Assembly (NCBI RefSeq): GCF_047276495.1
Contig: NZ_CP178543.1
Coordinates: 310,001-374,000, forward strand
Source of the DNA: Capilliphycus salinus
GTDB taxonomy: Bacteria; Cyanobacteriota; Cyanobacteriia; Cyanobacteriales; Microcoleaceae
Direction: 5' to 3'
Length of the DNA stretch: 64,000 bases
Shown here: positions 16,367-24,446 of the stretch, piece after piece
Layout of the letters: the number at the start of each line of letters is the position of its first letter
How positions within the stretch are numbered: position 1 is the first letter of the stretch
Notes under the pieces: generated by a model
What the model saw: the letters and a program-made list of their open reading frames with translations, nothing else
Databases searched by the model: none
What the model was told of the DNA's origin: nothing
Position numbers and translations under genes: made by a program

Positions 16367-18166
16367 ATGAAGGCGGAAAAGGGAATCGTCGGGTATGAAC
16401 ACCCGGTATCGCGGGTCAAATTAGGGCAATTTCTGCTGATTTTTTGCTTATCTCCTGTCTTTTTAATCGGAAGTTCGAGTCTGGTTTTCGCTGAATCTTC
16501 TGATCGCGATTTAGATGAGATATATCCTGATTATACTTTACAACAACTCCAACGTTACAGTCAAGAAGGACGCAGAAACACTTCATTAAATCAAGTGACT
16601 TCTGTTTCCCAACTGTCCGATGTTCAACCGACAGACTGGGCGTTTCAAGCGTTACAATCTTTGGTGGAACGGTTTGGCTGTATTGCGGGTTATCCTGACG
16701 GTACATTTCGGGGAAATCGTTCGTTAACCCGCTACGAATTTGCAGCCGGTTTGAACGCTTGTTTGGAACGAATTAACGAGTTATTAAATACCGCAGTTGA
16801 AGATAGTTTAACCGAAGATGAATTTATCGCCTTACAACGGTTACAAAATGAATTTGCAGCCGAATTAAGTTTACTTCGGGGTCAAATTAACGACCTAGAA
16901 GACCGCACAGAAGTTTTAGTCGCCAATCAATTTTCAACGACAACAAAACTCACCGGAGAAGCGATTTTTGCGGTCACACAAGCTTTTGGGGATGATATCG
17001 CTTTTCAAGGAACGGAAGACAACCGCAATCAAGTTGTTTTTCAAAACCGAGTTCGTCTCAATTTTAATACCAGTTTTACCGGGGAAGATTTACTCTTAAC
17101 TCGCCTGCAAATGGGAAACGCCGAACCGTTTAATTTGGGGTTTACTCGCCAAGGAACACAAACCTTTAATTTTCGCGGAGATACCGAAAGTCGAGTCGAA
17201 TTAGAACGTTTATATTATCAGTTTCCAATTAACAATCAACTCCAGTTAACCTTAGCCGCAAAAGGCGTAACTTGGGATGATTTTGTCCCGACAGTTAACC
17301 CCTATTTAGATGATAGAGATGGCGGAAATGGAAGTTTAAGTACCTTTGGTCAGCGCAACCCGATTTATCGCATTGGTGCGGGTCGCGGAATGGGTTTGCA
17401 CTACCGCTTTAACGAACAGTTTTTAAACGGAATTTTTGGGTCAACTTCGGTTTCTGTCGGCTATCTTTCTGCGAGTGCGGGAGATGCGAGTCAGGGAAAC
17501 GGTTTGTTTAACGGAGATTACGCAACTTTGGCGCAAATTACCGTAACGCCGAGGGATAATTTACAGTTTGCTTTTACTTACAATCACGCCTATTCAACGC
17601 CGGGAAATTTTGGCTTTGATAACGGTTTAAGGAATGGTTTAGTTGTTGACCGTCAAACGGGAAATATTGATAGTAATGCGTTAAATGGAGTCACCGGGAG
17701 TGGAATTGCGAATTCTATTTTAGGGTTAAGTGAGGGAATTAATGCGGGGGGAATTGCGTCAGGAGTTGTTAGTAATTCCTACGGGGTACAAGTTTCGTGG
17801 CGAATTAATCGTAAAATTGTTTTAAGCGGTTGGGGAGGTTATACTGATGCGAGGGTGATTAATCTTGGCGACGGTCAAATTTGGAATTTTGCGGTAACTT
17901 TGGCTTTACCGGATTTATTTAAAGAGGGAAGTTTGGGGGGAATTGTTATCGGTCGAGAGCCTTATTTGAATGATATTGATGCGCCGGATGAATTAAAATT
18001 TGAGTTTCCCAACGACCAATCTTGGCATTTGGAGGCGTTTTATCGCTATCCGGTAAATGATAAAATTTCGATTACTCCGGGGATTATTTTTATTACCAAT
18101 CCCAACCAAGATAGCCGCAATGATGATATCCTGATTGGGACGTTAAGAACAACGTTTTCTTTTTAA
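16367..18166 (+). CDS. Iron uptake porin (SLH domain plus OprB-like barrel)
   Basis: A 599-residue outer-membrane protein. A signal peptide ends near residue 42 (SSLVFAES). One SLH domain follows at about 80-140 (LSDVQPTDWAFQALQSLVERFG and GYPDGTFRGNRSLTRYEFA), which binds pyruvylated cell-wall polymer in cyanobacteria, then a short coiled coil (145-185). An OprB-type beta barrel runs to the C-terminal phenylalanine (LRTTFSF), the usual outer-membrane insertion signal. Synechocystis members carry inorganic iron across the outer membrane. A good AAGGAG Shine-Dalgarno sequence precedes the ATG. It is convergent with the hybrid kinase gene, stops 22 bp apart. Confidence 0.92.
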   Translation: MKAEKGIVGYEHPVSRVKLGQFLLIFCLSPVFLIGSSSLVFAESSDRDLDEIYPDYTLQQLQRYSQEGRRNTSLNQVTSVSQLSDVQPTDWAFQALQSLVERFGCIAGYPDGTFRGNRSLTRYEFAAGLNACLERINELLNTAVEDSLTEDEFIALQRLQNEFAAELSLLRGQINDLEDRTEVLVANQFSTTTKLTGEAIFAVTQAFGDDIAFQGTEDNRNQVVFQNRVRLNFNTSFTGEDLLLTRLQMGNAEPFNLGFTRQGTQTFNFRGDTESRVELERLYYQFPINNQLQLTLAAKGVTWDDFVPTVNPYLDDRDGGNGSLSTFGQRNPIYRIGAGRGMGLHYRFNEQFLNGIFGSTSVSVGYLSASAGDASQGNGLFNGDYATLAQITVTPRDNLQFAFTYNHAYSTPGNFGFDNGLRNGLVVDRQTGNIDSNALNGVTGSGIANSILGLSEGINAGGIASGVVSNSYGVQVSWRINRKIVLSGWGGYTDARVINLGDGQIWNFAVTLALPDLFKEGSLGGIVIGREPYLNDIDAPDELKFEFPNDQSWHLEAFYRYPVNDKISITPGIIFITNPNQDSRNDDILIGTLRTTFSF

Positions 18167-18188
18167 TGCAACTTAGGTTGTTTTCAGC

Positions 18189-19364
18189 TTAGAATAGGGG
18201 TAAGGTAAACCAAAAGGAGGCACCAGAATTTTCGTTGGGAATAACGCCAATTTTACCCCCATGTGCGTTAATAATTTGCCGACACAAATACAAACCCAAA
18301 CCCAATCCTTTGATTTTTCCAACGTTTTTCCCCCGCTTGTAGAGTTCAAACAGTTCGTCTGCTTCTTCGGATTTAACGCCAATTCCATCATCGGAAATGG
18401 TGTATTTTATCCATCGGGTATAACTCTTGCTTTTTGCCTTTTTTTCTGATATAATTTCAGCAGATAGAGTTAACGTTAATCCGGGTGGATTGTATTTGAT
18501 CGCATTGGAAATTAAGTTATCAAAAACTCGCCAAAGTTGAGTTGAGTCGGCTTTAACTGCGGGTAAATTCGAGGGAAGTTCATTGTTTAGGCTAACTCTA
18601 TTTTTGGCAAAGATGGGCTGCCATTCTGCGATGAGTTGTTGCGTGAAATTAACCAAGTCTAAGGGTTGACCATTGACAGAAATTCCCTGTAAACCCATAT
18701 CGCTAGTTTCAACTAAAGAATGAATCAAATTCAGTTGGCGATCGCAACTATTCGCCATTTGTTCTAAAATATGAGTTGGAACCATCAAAGTAGAGGGAGA
18801 TTCCGAAGATTTTTTAGCGAGTAAATTCTTCAAAACGATTAACATTCCCGTCACCGGATTTCTTAAATCGTGAGAAACGGCATGAATATAAACCCGCAAA
18901 GCCGACTCAACCTTTTGTCGTTCTTTAATTTCTTGTTGCAGCTTTTGGTTTTGTTCTAGCAGTTGTTTTTGCTGTTCTCGCAGTGTAATTTGAGTTCTCA
19001 CCCGCACCAAAACTTCCTGAACTTGAAAAGGCTTTGTAATGTAGTCAACTCCCCCCACATCAAAAGCCAAAACTTTATCCATTAACTCATTGAGCGCACT
19101 CAAAAAAATAATCGGAATCTCGCGAGTTGGGGGTAAAGCTTTGAGATGTTGGGCAATTTGATAACCGTTCATTTCCGGCATCATAATATCAAGTAAAATC
19201 AAATCCGGAGCCTGGGCTTCTATCGCTTTTAACGCTTGTTTGCCATTGGTTGCTTTGCGAACTTTATAGCCCTGTTCTGCTAACATCGAAGAAAGCAGTC
19301 GTAAATTTTCAGGAGTATCATCCACAATTAAAATATCAGCTTGCAGCACCGAAGACTGAATCAT
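18189..19364 (-). CDS. Hybrid two-component protein: receiver domain plus histidine kinase
   Basis: The ATG at 19364 is preferred because an AGGAG lies 8 nt ahead of it; a longer in-frame ORF from 19409 adds 15 unlikely residues. An N-terminal receiver domain (residues 8-125) has D59 in DLILLDIMMPEMNGY and the conserved Lys in DYITKPF. A coiled coil (135-160) leads to the dimerisation helix with the phospho-accepting His in VSHDLRNPVTG, then a HATPase domain with N box (FDNLISNAIKYN), G1 (DDGIGV) and G2 (GLGLGLYLC). There is no membrane segment, so it is soluble. The receiver-first order is common among cyanobacterial kinases. Its signal is unknown. Confidence 0.88.
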   Translation of the reverse strand: MIQSSVLQADILIVDDTPENLRLLSSMLAEQGYKVRKATNGKQALKAIEAQAPDLILLDIMMPEMNGYQIAQHLKALPPTREIPIIFLSALNELMDKVLAFDVGGVDYITKPFQVQEVLVRVRTQITLREQQKQLLEQNQKLQQEIKERQKVESALRVYIHAVSHDLRNPVTGMLIVLKNLLAKKSSESPSTLMVPTHILEQMANSCDRQLNLIHSLVETSDMGLQGISVNGQPLDLVNFTQQLIAEWQPIFAKNRVSLNNELPSNLPAVKADSTQLWRVFDNLISNAIKYNPPGLTLTLSAEIISEKKAKSKSYTRWIKYTISDDGIGVKSEEADELFELYKRGKNVGKIKGLGLGLYLCRQIINAHGGKIGVIPNENSGASFWFTLPLF

Positions 19365-19660
19365 ATTTGTACTCCTAATTTTTGATGCTCGATCAAGGGT
19401 AAAAATCAATTGAAAAAATCAATTGTGAAAATCTGAAGCGGAGGAATGCTATCATTAACAGATTGCCGAGATATTCCCCCAAAATCGGATTGAGGCGATC
19501 GCGAATCAATTTTTTTCAGACAACATCAGAAACACCATAATTTGAGATTCGGGTCAAACGGTAACATTTTGTCAGATATTGGCTATTGTAGCGAGAATCA
19601 AGCGATGGGGAACAGATTTTTCTACAATAGTAAAGAAGTCCATCTATCTCGTAGAAATCA

Positions 19661-21502
19661 ATGTCAGGGCTATTTGTATCCTCTTTCGCCCAGCCCCAAT
19701 CCCTTGAACAGTCCCTCAAGCACTTTTTTGGCCACGACTCCTTCCGCCCCGGACAGCGAGAAATTATTGAACAAGCCCTCCAAAAGCGAGATTTGCTGAT
19801 TGTCATGCCCACAGGGGGCGGAAAATCCTTGTGCTTCCAGTTACCTGCACTTTTGAAACCGGGGATAACGGTGGTGGTCTCGCCCCTGATTGCTTTGATG
19901 CAGGATCAAGTCATTGCCCTAGAGGATAATGGCATTGCAGCAACCTTTCTTAATAGTACACTGTTACCGGAGGAATTGCGATCGCGGTCTGCGGCGATTC
20001 TTCAAGGTAAAATTAAACTCGTTTATGTCGCCCCCGAGAGAGTTTTGGGGGAGCGATTTTTATCGTTTTTAGACTTGGTAAATACACGGGTCGGGATTTC
20101 CGCTTTTGCCATTGATGAAGCCCACTGTGTTTCGGAATGGGGGCATGATTTTCGGCCGGAATATCGACAGTTACAACAGTTACGACATCGCTATCCTCAA
20201 ATTCCAATGATGGCGTTAACCGCAACAGCAACTCCGCGAGTTCGAGAGGATATTATTGAACAGTTAGCCTTAAATCAACCGGGGATTCATATTGCCAGTT
20301 TTTTGCGTCCAAATCTCTCCTATGAAGTGATTCCCAAACATACCCACAGCTTCAACGATTTATTAAAGATTATTCAGAAAGCACAAGGCTCGGGAATTAT
20401 TTACTGTCTCACCCGAAAACGAGTAGAATACTTGGCGTTTAGACTGCGAGAAAAAGGGATTCCTTGTTTGCCCTATCACGCCGGATTAGCAGACGAAGAA
20501 CGGCGAGAAAATCAAATGAGTTTTATTCGAGATGATGTGCAGGTGATGGTGGCGACGGTGGCGTTTGGGATGGGGATAAATAAGCCGGATGTTCGGTTTG
20601 TAGTTCATTATGATTTATCGCGGAGTTTGGAGAGTTACTATCAAGAAGCGGGGCGGGCGGGGCGAGATAACGATCCGGCAAAATGTATTTTGTTTTGGTC
20701 GGGAAGTGATATTAAAACTATCGAATATTTGATCGCTCAAAAACCCCAAGCGGACGAACAGCGAATGGGCCGCCAGCAACTCCGACAAATGATTGATTAT
20801 GCCGAGTCAACCGAATGTCGCAATCGAATTATTTTAAGTTATTTTGGGGAGCAGTTTCCTGACAATTGTGGGCGATGTGATAATTGCCTGGAAAGCAAGC
20901 CTATCGAAGATTGGACGGTAGAGGCGATGAAGTTTTTGTCTTGTGTGGCTCGCTGTAAAGAACGCTACGGGATGAGTTATATTATCGATGTTTTGCGGGG
21001 TTCAAAAAGTCAAAAAATTCTTGAGCGGAAACACGATAAGCTGTCAACTTATGGAATCGGAAAAGACCGCACGGTTGAGGAGTGGAAAAACTTGGGGCGA
21101 GCGCTAATTCATCAAGGTATACTTGACCGAACCACCGATGGTTATGGTATCTTAAAATTAAATCCTCGCAGTTGGGAAGTGATGGGGCGTCGGCGACAAG
21201 TTGAAATTGCGATCGCTCAAAAGCGGAATATCGACATTCAAACCCGTTCTTTGGCGGCAGAAATAGAAATGTTATTCGATCATTTGCGCCAACTTCGCAA
21301 AACCATAGCCGACGAACAATTGATTCCCCCATATATGGTTTTTCCCGATGCTACACTGCGAGCAATGGCACAACAACGTCCGGTGACGCTAGAGGCTTTA
21401 TTAGAGATTTCAGGTGTCGGAAATCATAAATTGAGTCGCTACGGGAAACGATTTGTCAATGCGATTCGCAACTATTGTGAAGAACAAGGTCTTTCTGAGT
21501 GA
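19661..21502 (+). CDS. recQ: ATP-dependent DNA helicase RecQ
   Basis: A 613-residue superfamily 2 helicase. Walker A is MPTGGGKSLCFQLPA, the DEAH box and aromatic loop are AIDEAHCVSEWGHDFRPEY, and the motif VI arginine finger lies in YQEAGRAGRDNDPAKC. The RQC zinc site is seen in ECRNRIILSYFGEQFPDNCGRCDNC-type spacing (four Cys near 378-402). An HRDC domain ends the protein (LEISGVGNHKLSRYGKRF). It unwinds 3'-5' in recombination and replication-fork repair. The stop codon overlaps the GTG of the next ORF, which encodes a domain normally fused to RecQ (HTH_40), so the usual polypeptide is split here. Confidence 0.95.
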   Translation: MSGLFVSSFAQPQSLEQSLKHFFGHDSFRPGQREIIEQALQKRDLLIVMPTGGGKSLCFQLPALLKPGITVVVSPLIALMQDQVIALEDNGIAATFLNSTLLPEELRSRSAAILQGKIKLVYVAPERVLGERFLSFLDLVNTRVGISAFAIDEAHCVSEWGHDFRPEYRQLQQLRHRYPQIPMMALTATATPRVREDIIEQLALNQPGIHIASFLRPNLSYEVIPKHTHSFNDLLKIIQKAQGSGIIYCLTRKRVEYLAFRLREKGIPCLPYHAGLADEERRENQMSFIRDDVQVMVATVAFGMGINKPDVRFVVHYDLSRSLESYYQEAGRAGRDNDPAKCILFWSGSDIKTIEYLIAQKPQADEQRMGRQQLRQMIDYAESTECRNRIILSYFGEQFPDNCGRCDNCLESKPIEDWTVEAMKFLSCVARCKERYGMSYIIDVLRGSKSQKILERKHDKLSTYGIGKDRTVEEWKNLGRALIHQGILDRTTDGYGILKLNPRSWEVMGRRRQVEIAIAQKRNIDIQTRSLAAEIEMLFDHLRQLRKTIADEQLIPPYMVFPDATLRAMAQQRPVTLEALLEISGVGNHKLSRYGKRFVNAIRNYCEEQGLSE

Positions 21503-21852
21503 GCAACACCTTTCAAAAATTTATGATTCCCAATTTCGGTTCATTAACAGATAGCCAAATGTATACTCTACAATTGCACCAGCAGGGGTTGAGTCTTGAG
21601 GAGATCGCCGCCCACCGAAATCTACCCAAAACGGTGATAATTGAGCATTTGATTAAGTTGATTGGGATGAGCCAAGCGGTTGATATTAATCGTTTGGTTT
21701 CATTTCCCCGACAACAAGCGATTCTTCGGGCAATAGAAACCGTCGGAGATACGGGAGTTGAGATCATTTATGAATATTTGGGCGAACAATATAGTTATGA
21801 TGAAATTCGCCTGGTTAGGGCGGCTTGGCGACAGTATCGGATGGAGTTTTAA
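21499..21852 (+). CDS. Detached RecQ C-terminal helix-turn-helix domain (HTH_40-like)
   Basis: A 117-residue ORF that starts at a GTG overlapping the recQ stop (GTGA). Residues 18-110 (SQMYTLQLHQQGLSLEEIAA, then LPKTVIIEHLIKLI and SYDEIRLVRAAWRQY) match the HTH_40 domain found at the C-terminus of longer RecQ proteins. It is in the -1 frame relative to recQ. Two readings are possible: a genuine gene fission with translational coupling through the GTGA overlap, or a single-base indel (real or a sequencing error) in a once continuous gene of about 725 codons. I see no canonical slippery heptamer at the junction. Confidence 0.75.
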   Translation: MSNTFQKFMIPNFGSLTDSQMYTLQLHQQGLSLEEIAAHRNLPKTVIIEHLIKLIGMSQAVDINRLVSFPRQQAILRAIETVGDTGVEIIYEYLGEQYSYDEIRLVRAAWRQYRMEF

Positions 21853-21971
21853 CGGCTTTAATTTGACAGAAACCGAGAACAAAATGTCCCCGACTTTTTT
21901 GAGGGCTTGATTTGGCCGAGCTTCCCCCATAAAATGATCGCATTAGGCTAGCATTCGGTAGAGGGGGCAAG

Positions 21972-22907
21972 ATGAGCCATCGTCCGATTATTTTAGGTAT
22001 TGTTGGGGATAGTGCCGCCGGAAAAACCACATTAACACGGGGAATTGCCCAGGTTTTGGGGCCAGAAAATGTCACCGTGATTTGTACAGATGATTACCAT
22101 CGTTACGATCGCAAACAACGAAAGGCATTAGGAATTACAGCGCTGCATCCCGATGCGAACCATCTCGATATCATGCAGCAGCATCTAACCCTGTTGCGAA
22201 CCGGACAACCCATCCTCAAACCGATTTACAGTCATCATACCGGCAGTTTTGAACCGCCCGAGTATGTCAAGCCCAACCGCTTTGTGATTGTAGAAGGATT
22301 ACTGGGCTATTCGACTCGCGGCGCCCGCGACTGCTATGATGTGCGGGTGTATCTCGCCCCGCCCGAGTCCCTGCGGACTCAGTGGAAAATTAAACGGGAT
22401 ACGATGAAGCGAGGCTACACCTCTGAAGAAGTTCTCGCCGCCTTGCAACAGCGCGAACCCGACTCGGAGGCGTTTATTCGCCCGCAACGCAAGTGGGCCG
22501 ATGTGGTGGTGACGTTTTATCCGCCCGATAATGGAAATACCGACAGTTCCAGTTTAAACGTCCGTTTGGTGTTGCGTCCGACCATTCCCCATCCCGATTT
22601 TACCGAGATTCTCGACCAAAACGATCGCTATCGTCTCTCGGCTGTTCGTTTGGGATTGGATCGAGATATGGGTAAGCCGGTGGATGTTTTAGAAATTGAT
22701 AGTCATGCGACTGTCGATCAGGTGAATACTTTGGAGATGATCTTGTGCAATGATTTTCCCCACTTAAAAGATTTTTGTAGTGTGGGAAATCAAGAACTGG
22801 GTAAATTGACTGGAACCACAGGAGAAATTCTGCAAAGTTATCCCTTAGCTCTTACCCAATTATTGATTGCTTATCACATGATTAAGGCGACCAAAATGGT
22901 GCAGTAA
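21972..22907 (+). CDS. Phosphoribulokinase/uridine kinase family protein (not the usual cyanobacterial PRK)
   Basis: A 311-residue P-loop kinase. Walker A is GIVGDSAAGKTTLTRG (residues 8-23). VICTDDYHRYDRKQRKALG, LKPIYSHHTGSFEPPEYV and FVIVEGLLGYSTRGARD mark the phosphoribulokinase family, as does RDTMKRGYTSEEVLAALQQREPD. It is not the Calvin-cycle PRK of cyanobacteria as I remember it, which begins VVLIGVAGDSGCGKSTF and carries a regulatory Cys pair. This one has no Cys in the P-loop region and is nearer to the proteobacterial type. Substrate ribulose-5-phosphate is inferred. A GGGGGCAAG precedes the ATG as a weak Shine-Dalgarno sequence. Confidence 0.82.
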   Translation: MSHRPIILGIVGDSAAGKTTLTRGIAQVLGPENVTVICTDDYHRYDRKQRKALGITALHPDANHLDIMQQHLTLLRTGQPILKPIYSHHTGSFEPPEYVKPNRFVIVEGLLGYSTRGARDCYDVRVYLAPPESLRTQWKIKRDTMKRGYTSEEVLAALQQREPDSEAFIRPQRKWADVVVTFYPPDNGNTDSSSLNVRLVLRPTIPHPDFTEILDQNDRYRLSAVRLGLDRDMGKPVDVLEIDSHATVDQVNTLEMILCNDFPHLKDFCSVGNQELGKLTGTTGEILQSYPLALTQLLIAYHMIKATKMVQ

Positions 22908-23067
22908 ATGACACAAATTCCATCACAGGTGGAATGATTAAGGGGTCTTGAGGAGCCGGAATCATTTCGCCTCTAAAGTCGAGCAGCGACACTAATAAAA
23001 GATAAGCGATCGCTAAAATCACTGAAATGGCACCGGTGATATAGGCTACCAATTTGGAGCGTTCCAT
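22882..23067 (-). CDS. Small single-pass membrane protein, conserved-looking
   Basis: A 61-residue ORF on the minus strand: one membrane helix at residues 7-28 (VAYITGAISVILAIAYLLLVSLLD), a basic start MERSK, and a proline-rich tail. Its layout resembles small cyanobacterial membrane proteins of unknown role, and it would be hard to get such a hydrophobic pattern as a shadow because most of it lies outside the kinase gene. Its 3' end overlaps the end of the kinase gene by 26 bp, antisense. No better-than-average Shine-Dalgarno sequence is seen. Confidence 0.5.
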   Translation of the reverse strand: MERSKLVAYITGAISVILAIAYLLLVSLLDFRGEMIPAPQDPLIIPPVMEFVSFTAPFWSP

Positions 23068-23837
23068 AGGGATTGTTTACATTTAATTAAGTTTTATCTT
23101 TTTTAAATTAACAAATCCCTGACAATTTCTCAAGGGAAGAATCCCTCTTGAGGCAGAGAAAACCTAGAAATCTTGTCCGTTTTGCAGGAGAACAGACTGA
23201 AATAGGGGGACTAACCCCCCTATTTGAAGATCTCCTCATCTGGGATATAATAGGATCACCTAGTATTCTAAGAAAAGGAGATGCGCCCTGATGGTAGAAC
23301 ACCCAAACTGATCAAATGGTTCAGCATATAATCCCTTAATCGGGGATCGATGGACAACTTTAGGACACTACGGACAAGTCACATTTCATGCTTTTGACCA
23401 ATCAAGGTGTGCGAGTCTATATTCAGATTATTGCAGTTGGGTTTGAAGAAATTCAAGAGGTCTATTGCAATTACCCACTTTTTGACAAAAGCAATGAAAA
23501 ATCTGACGCAGCAATAGAGGGTTTAACCCCCTGAAGTCTTCGGCTAAGATTTCTAACTTGTTCTCCTCCGAGTTGTTAAGGATGCTCTCGATTTTGATCG
23601 AAGCCGCCATTCAATGTTTTAATGGTATACCTTACTCCTTTGAACGAACCAACATAGCGTTAAGCTAACCGATCTATCGGTGCCAGATGGAGAAAATCAG
23701 CCGGATCACCTGCCCATAAAGGTTAAGGCGGTAACAGGTTTTCCCCGAACTCTGGCGGATTTTATCCAATGTGCATTGGATAGAGGTGTTGCAGTTCAGG
23801 GGAGAGTCCTCCAGTAAAGACTAACGAGTAAGTCCAG
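23068..23837. other. 770-bp gap with hairpins and a structured leader
   Basis: I see no convincing protein gene here. AAATAGGGGG (23200-23209) / CCCCCTATTT (23216-23225) and CTCAAGGG/CCCTCTTGAG near 23130-23155 are terminator-like hairpins. From about 23650 the sequence looks like the leader of the next gene. A perfect stem TATCCAAT (23763-23770) / ATTGGATA (23775-23782) with loop GTGC is enclosed by a near-match between CCCCGAACT (23743-23751) and AGTTCAGGGG (23794-23803). The short ORFs on either strand have no recognisable motif. Confidence 0.45.
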
Positions 23838-24398
23838 ATGACAGCAAGAAGACCAAGGAGAGCAACCAACACCCTCGTTCGACGCCAAGCCACCCCCAAA
23901 GAGCGACAGCTAATTCACCTGTTAGCCAACTTGGGCTGTTCCTTGGTAAGATACGGAATGGAACACGCCAAAACCAAGGGGATCATTTCCGCCTGCGAAC
24001 GCAAACAACTCGCCGAATGGCATTACTTACGACTCCAACAAATTCGCCGCGTTGAACGGAGTTTAGAACCGCCTGTTACCTTAAAACGAGTTTATTTCAA
24101 GAGCGAACTGAGTCCCCGGAATCTGAAATCTCTGAAGTTACTCTGGATCGATGAAGAAGGGAAAAGTCGGGTCAAGCGAGTCGATCCCGAACTCGATGAA
24201 ATCCTCAGCGAGACTTTAGACAAGGGCGATACCCTCAAACAAATCTTTCACACCGCAGAGGTGGGAGAACGACAGTTTGCTCGAACGGTTGAGAAGGGAA
24301 AAGTTCCCCTTTGGGTCCAAGAATGGGAAGACTCGAATTATGATATCGATTTCTTTCCGCCGGCTTTCTCTGCTTGGGTTAATCTTGTAGACGATTAG
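23838..24398 (+). CDS. Conserved hypothetical protein, basic N-terminus
   Basis: A 186-residue soluble protein I do not recognise. The first 20 residues are strongly basic (RRPRRATNTLVRRQATPKER), which suggests nucleic-acid or ribosome contact but proves nothing. The middle contains a helical stretch with CERKQLAEWHYLRLQQIRRVERSL, and the C-terminal third is acidic, ending in NLVDD. No signal peptide or membrane helix is present. The upstream 190 bp form several hairpins and may regulate it. It is convergent with aspS, with a bidirectional terminator-like hairpin between them. Confidence 0.65.
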   Translation: MTARRPRRATNTLVRRQATPKERQLIHLLANLGCSLVRYGMEHAKTKGIISACERKQLAEWHYLRLQQIRRVERSLEPPVTLKRVYFKSELSPRNLKSLKLLWIDEEGKSRVKRVDPELDEILSETLDKGDTLKQIFHTAEVGERQFARTVEKGKVPLWVQEWEDSNYDIDFFPPAFSAWVNLVDD

Positions 24399-24409
24399 GA
24401 AAATAGGAA

Positions 24410-24426
24410 AATGGGGAATCCCCATT
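24410..24426. terminator. Bidirectional terminator-like hairpin
   Basis: AATGGGG (24410-24416) / CCCCATT (24420-24426) with loop AAT lies between two convergent genes. T-rich sequence follows on both strands, so it may end both transcripts. Confidence 0.55.
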
Positions 24427-24446
24427 CTCCTGTCTGTTTTCACGAA

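Noticed and set aside
23428..23610. 60-codon minus-strand ORF
   Set aside because: No motif, no Shine-Dalgarno sequence and surrounded by apparently non-coding DNA; I could not support it.
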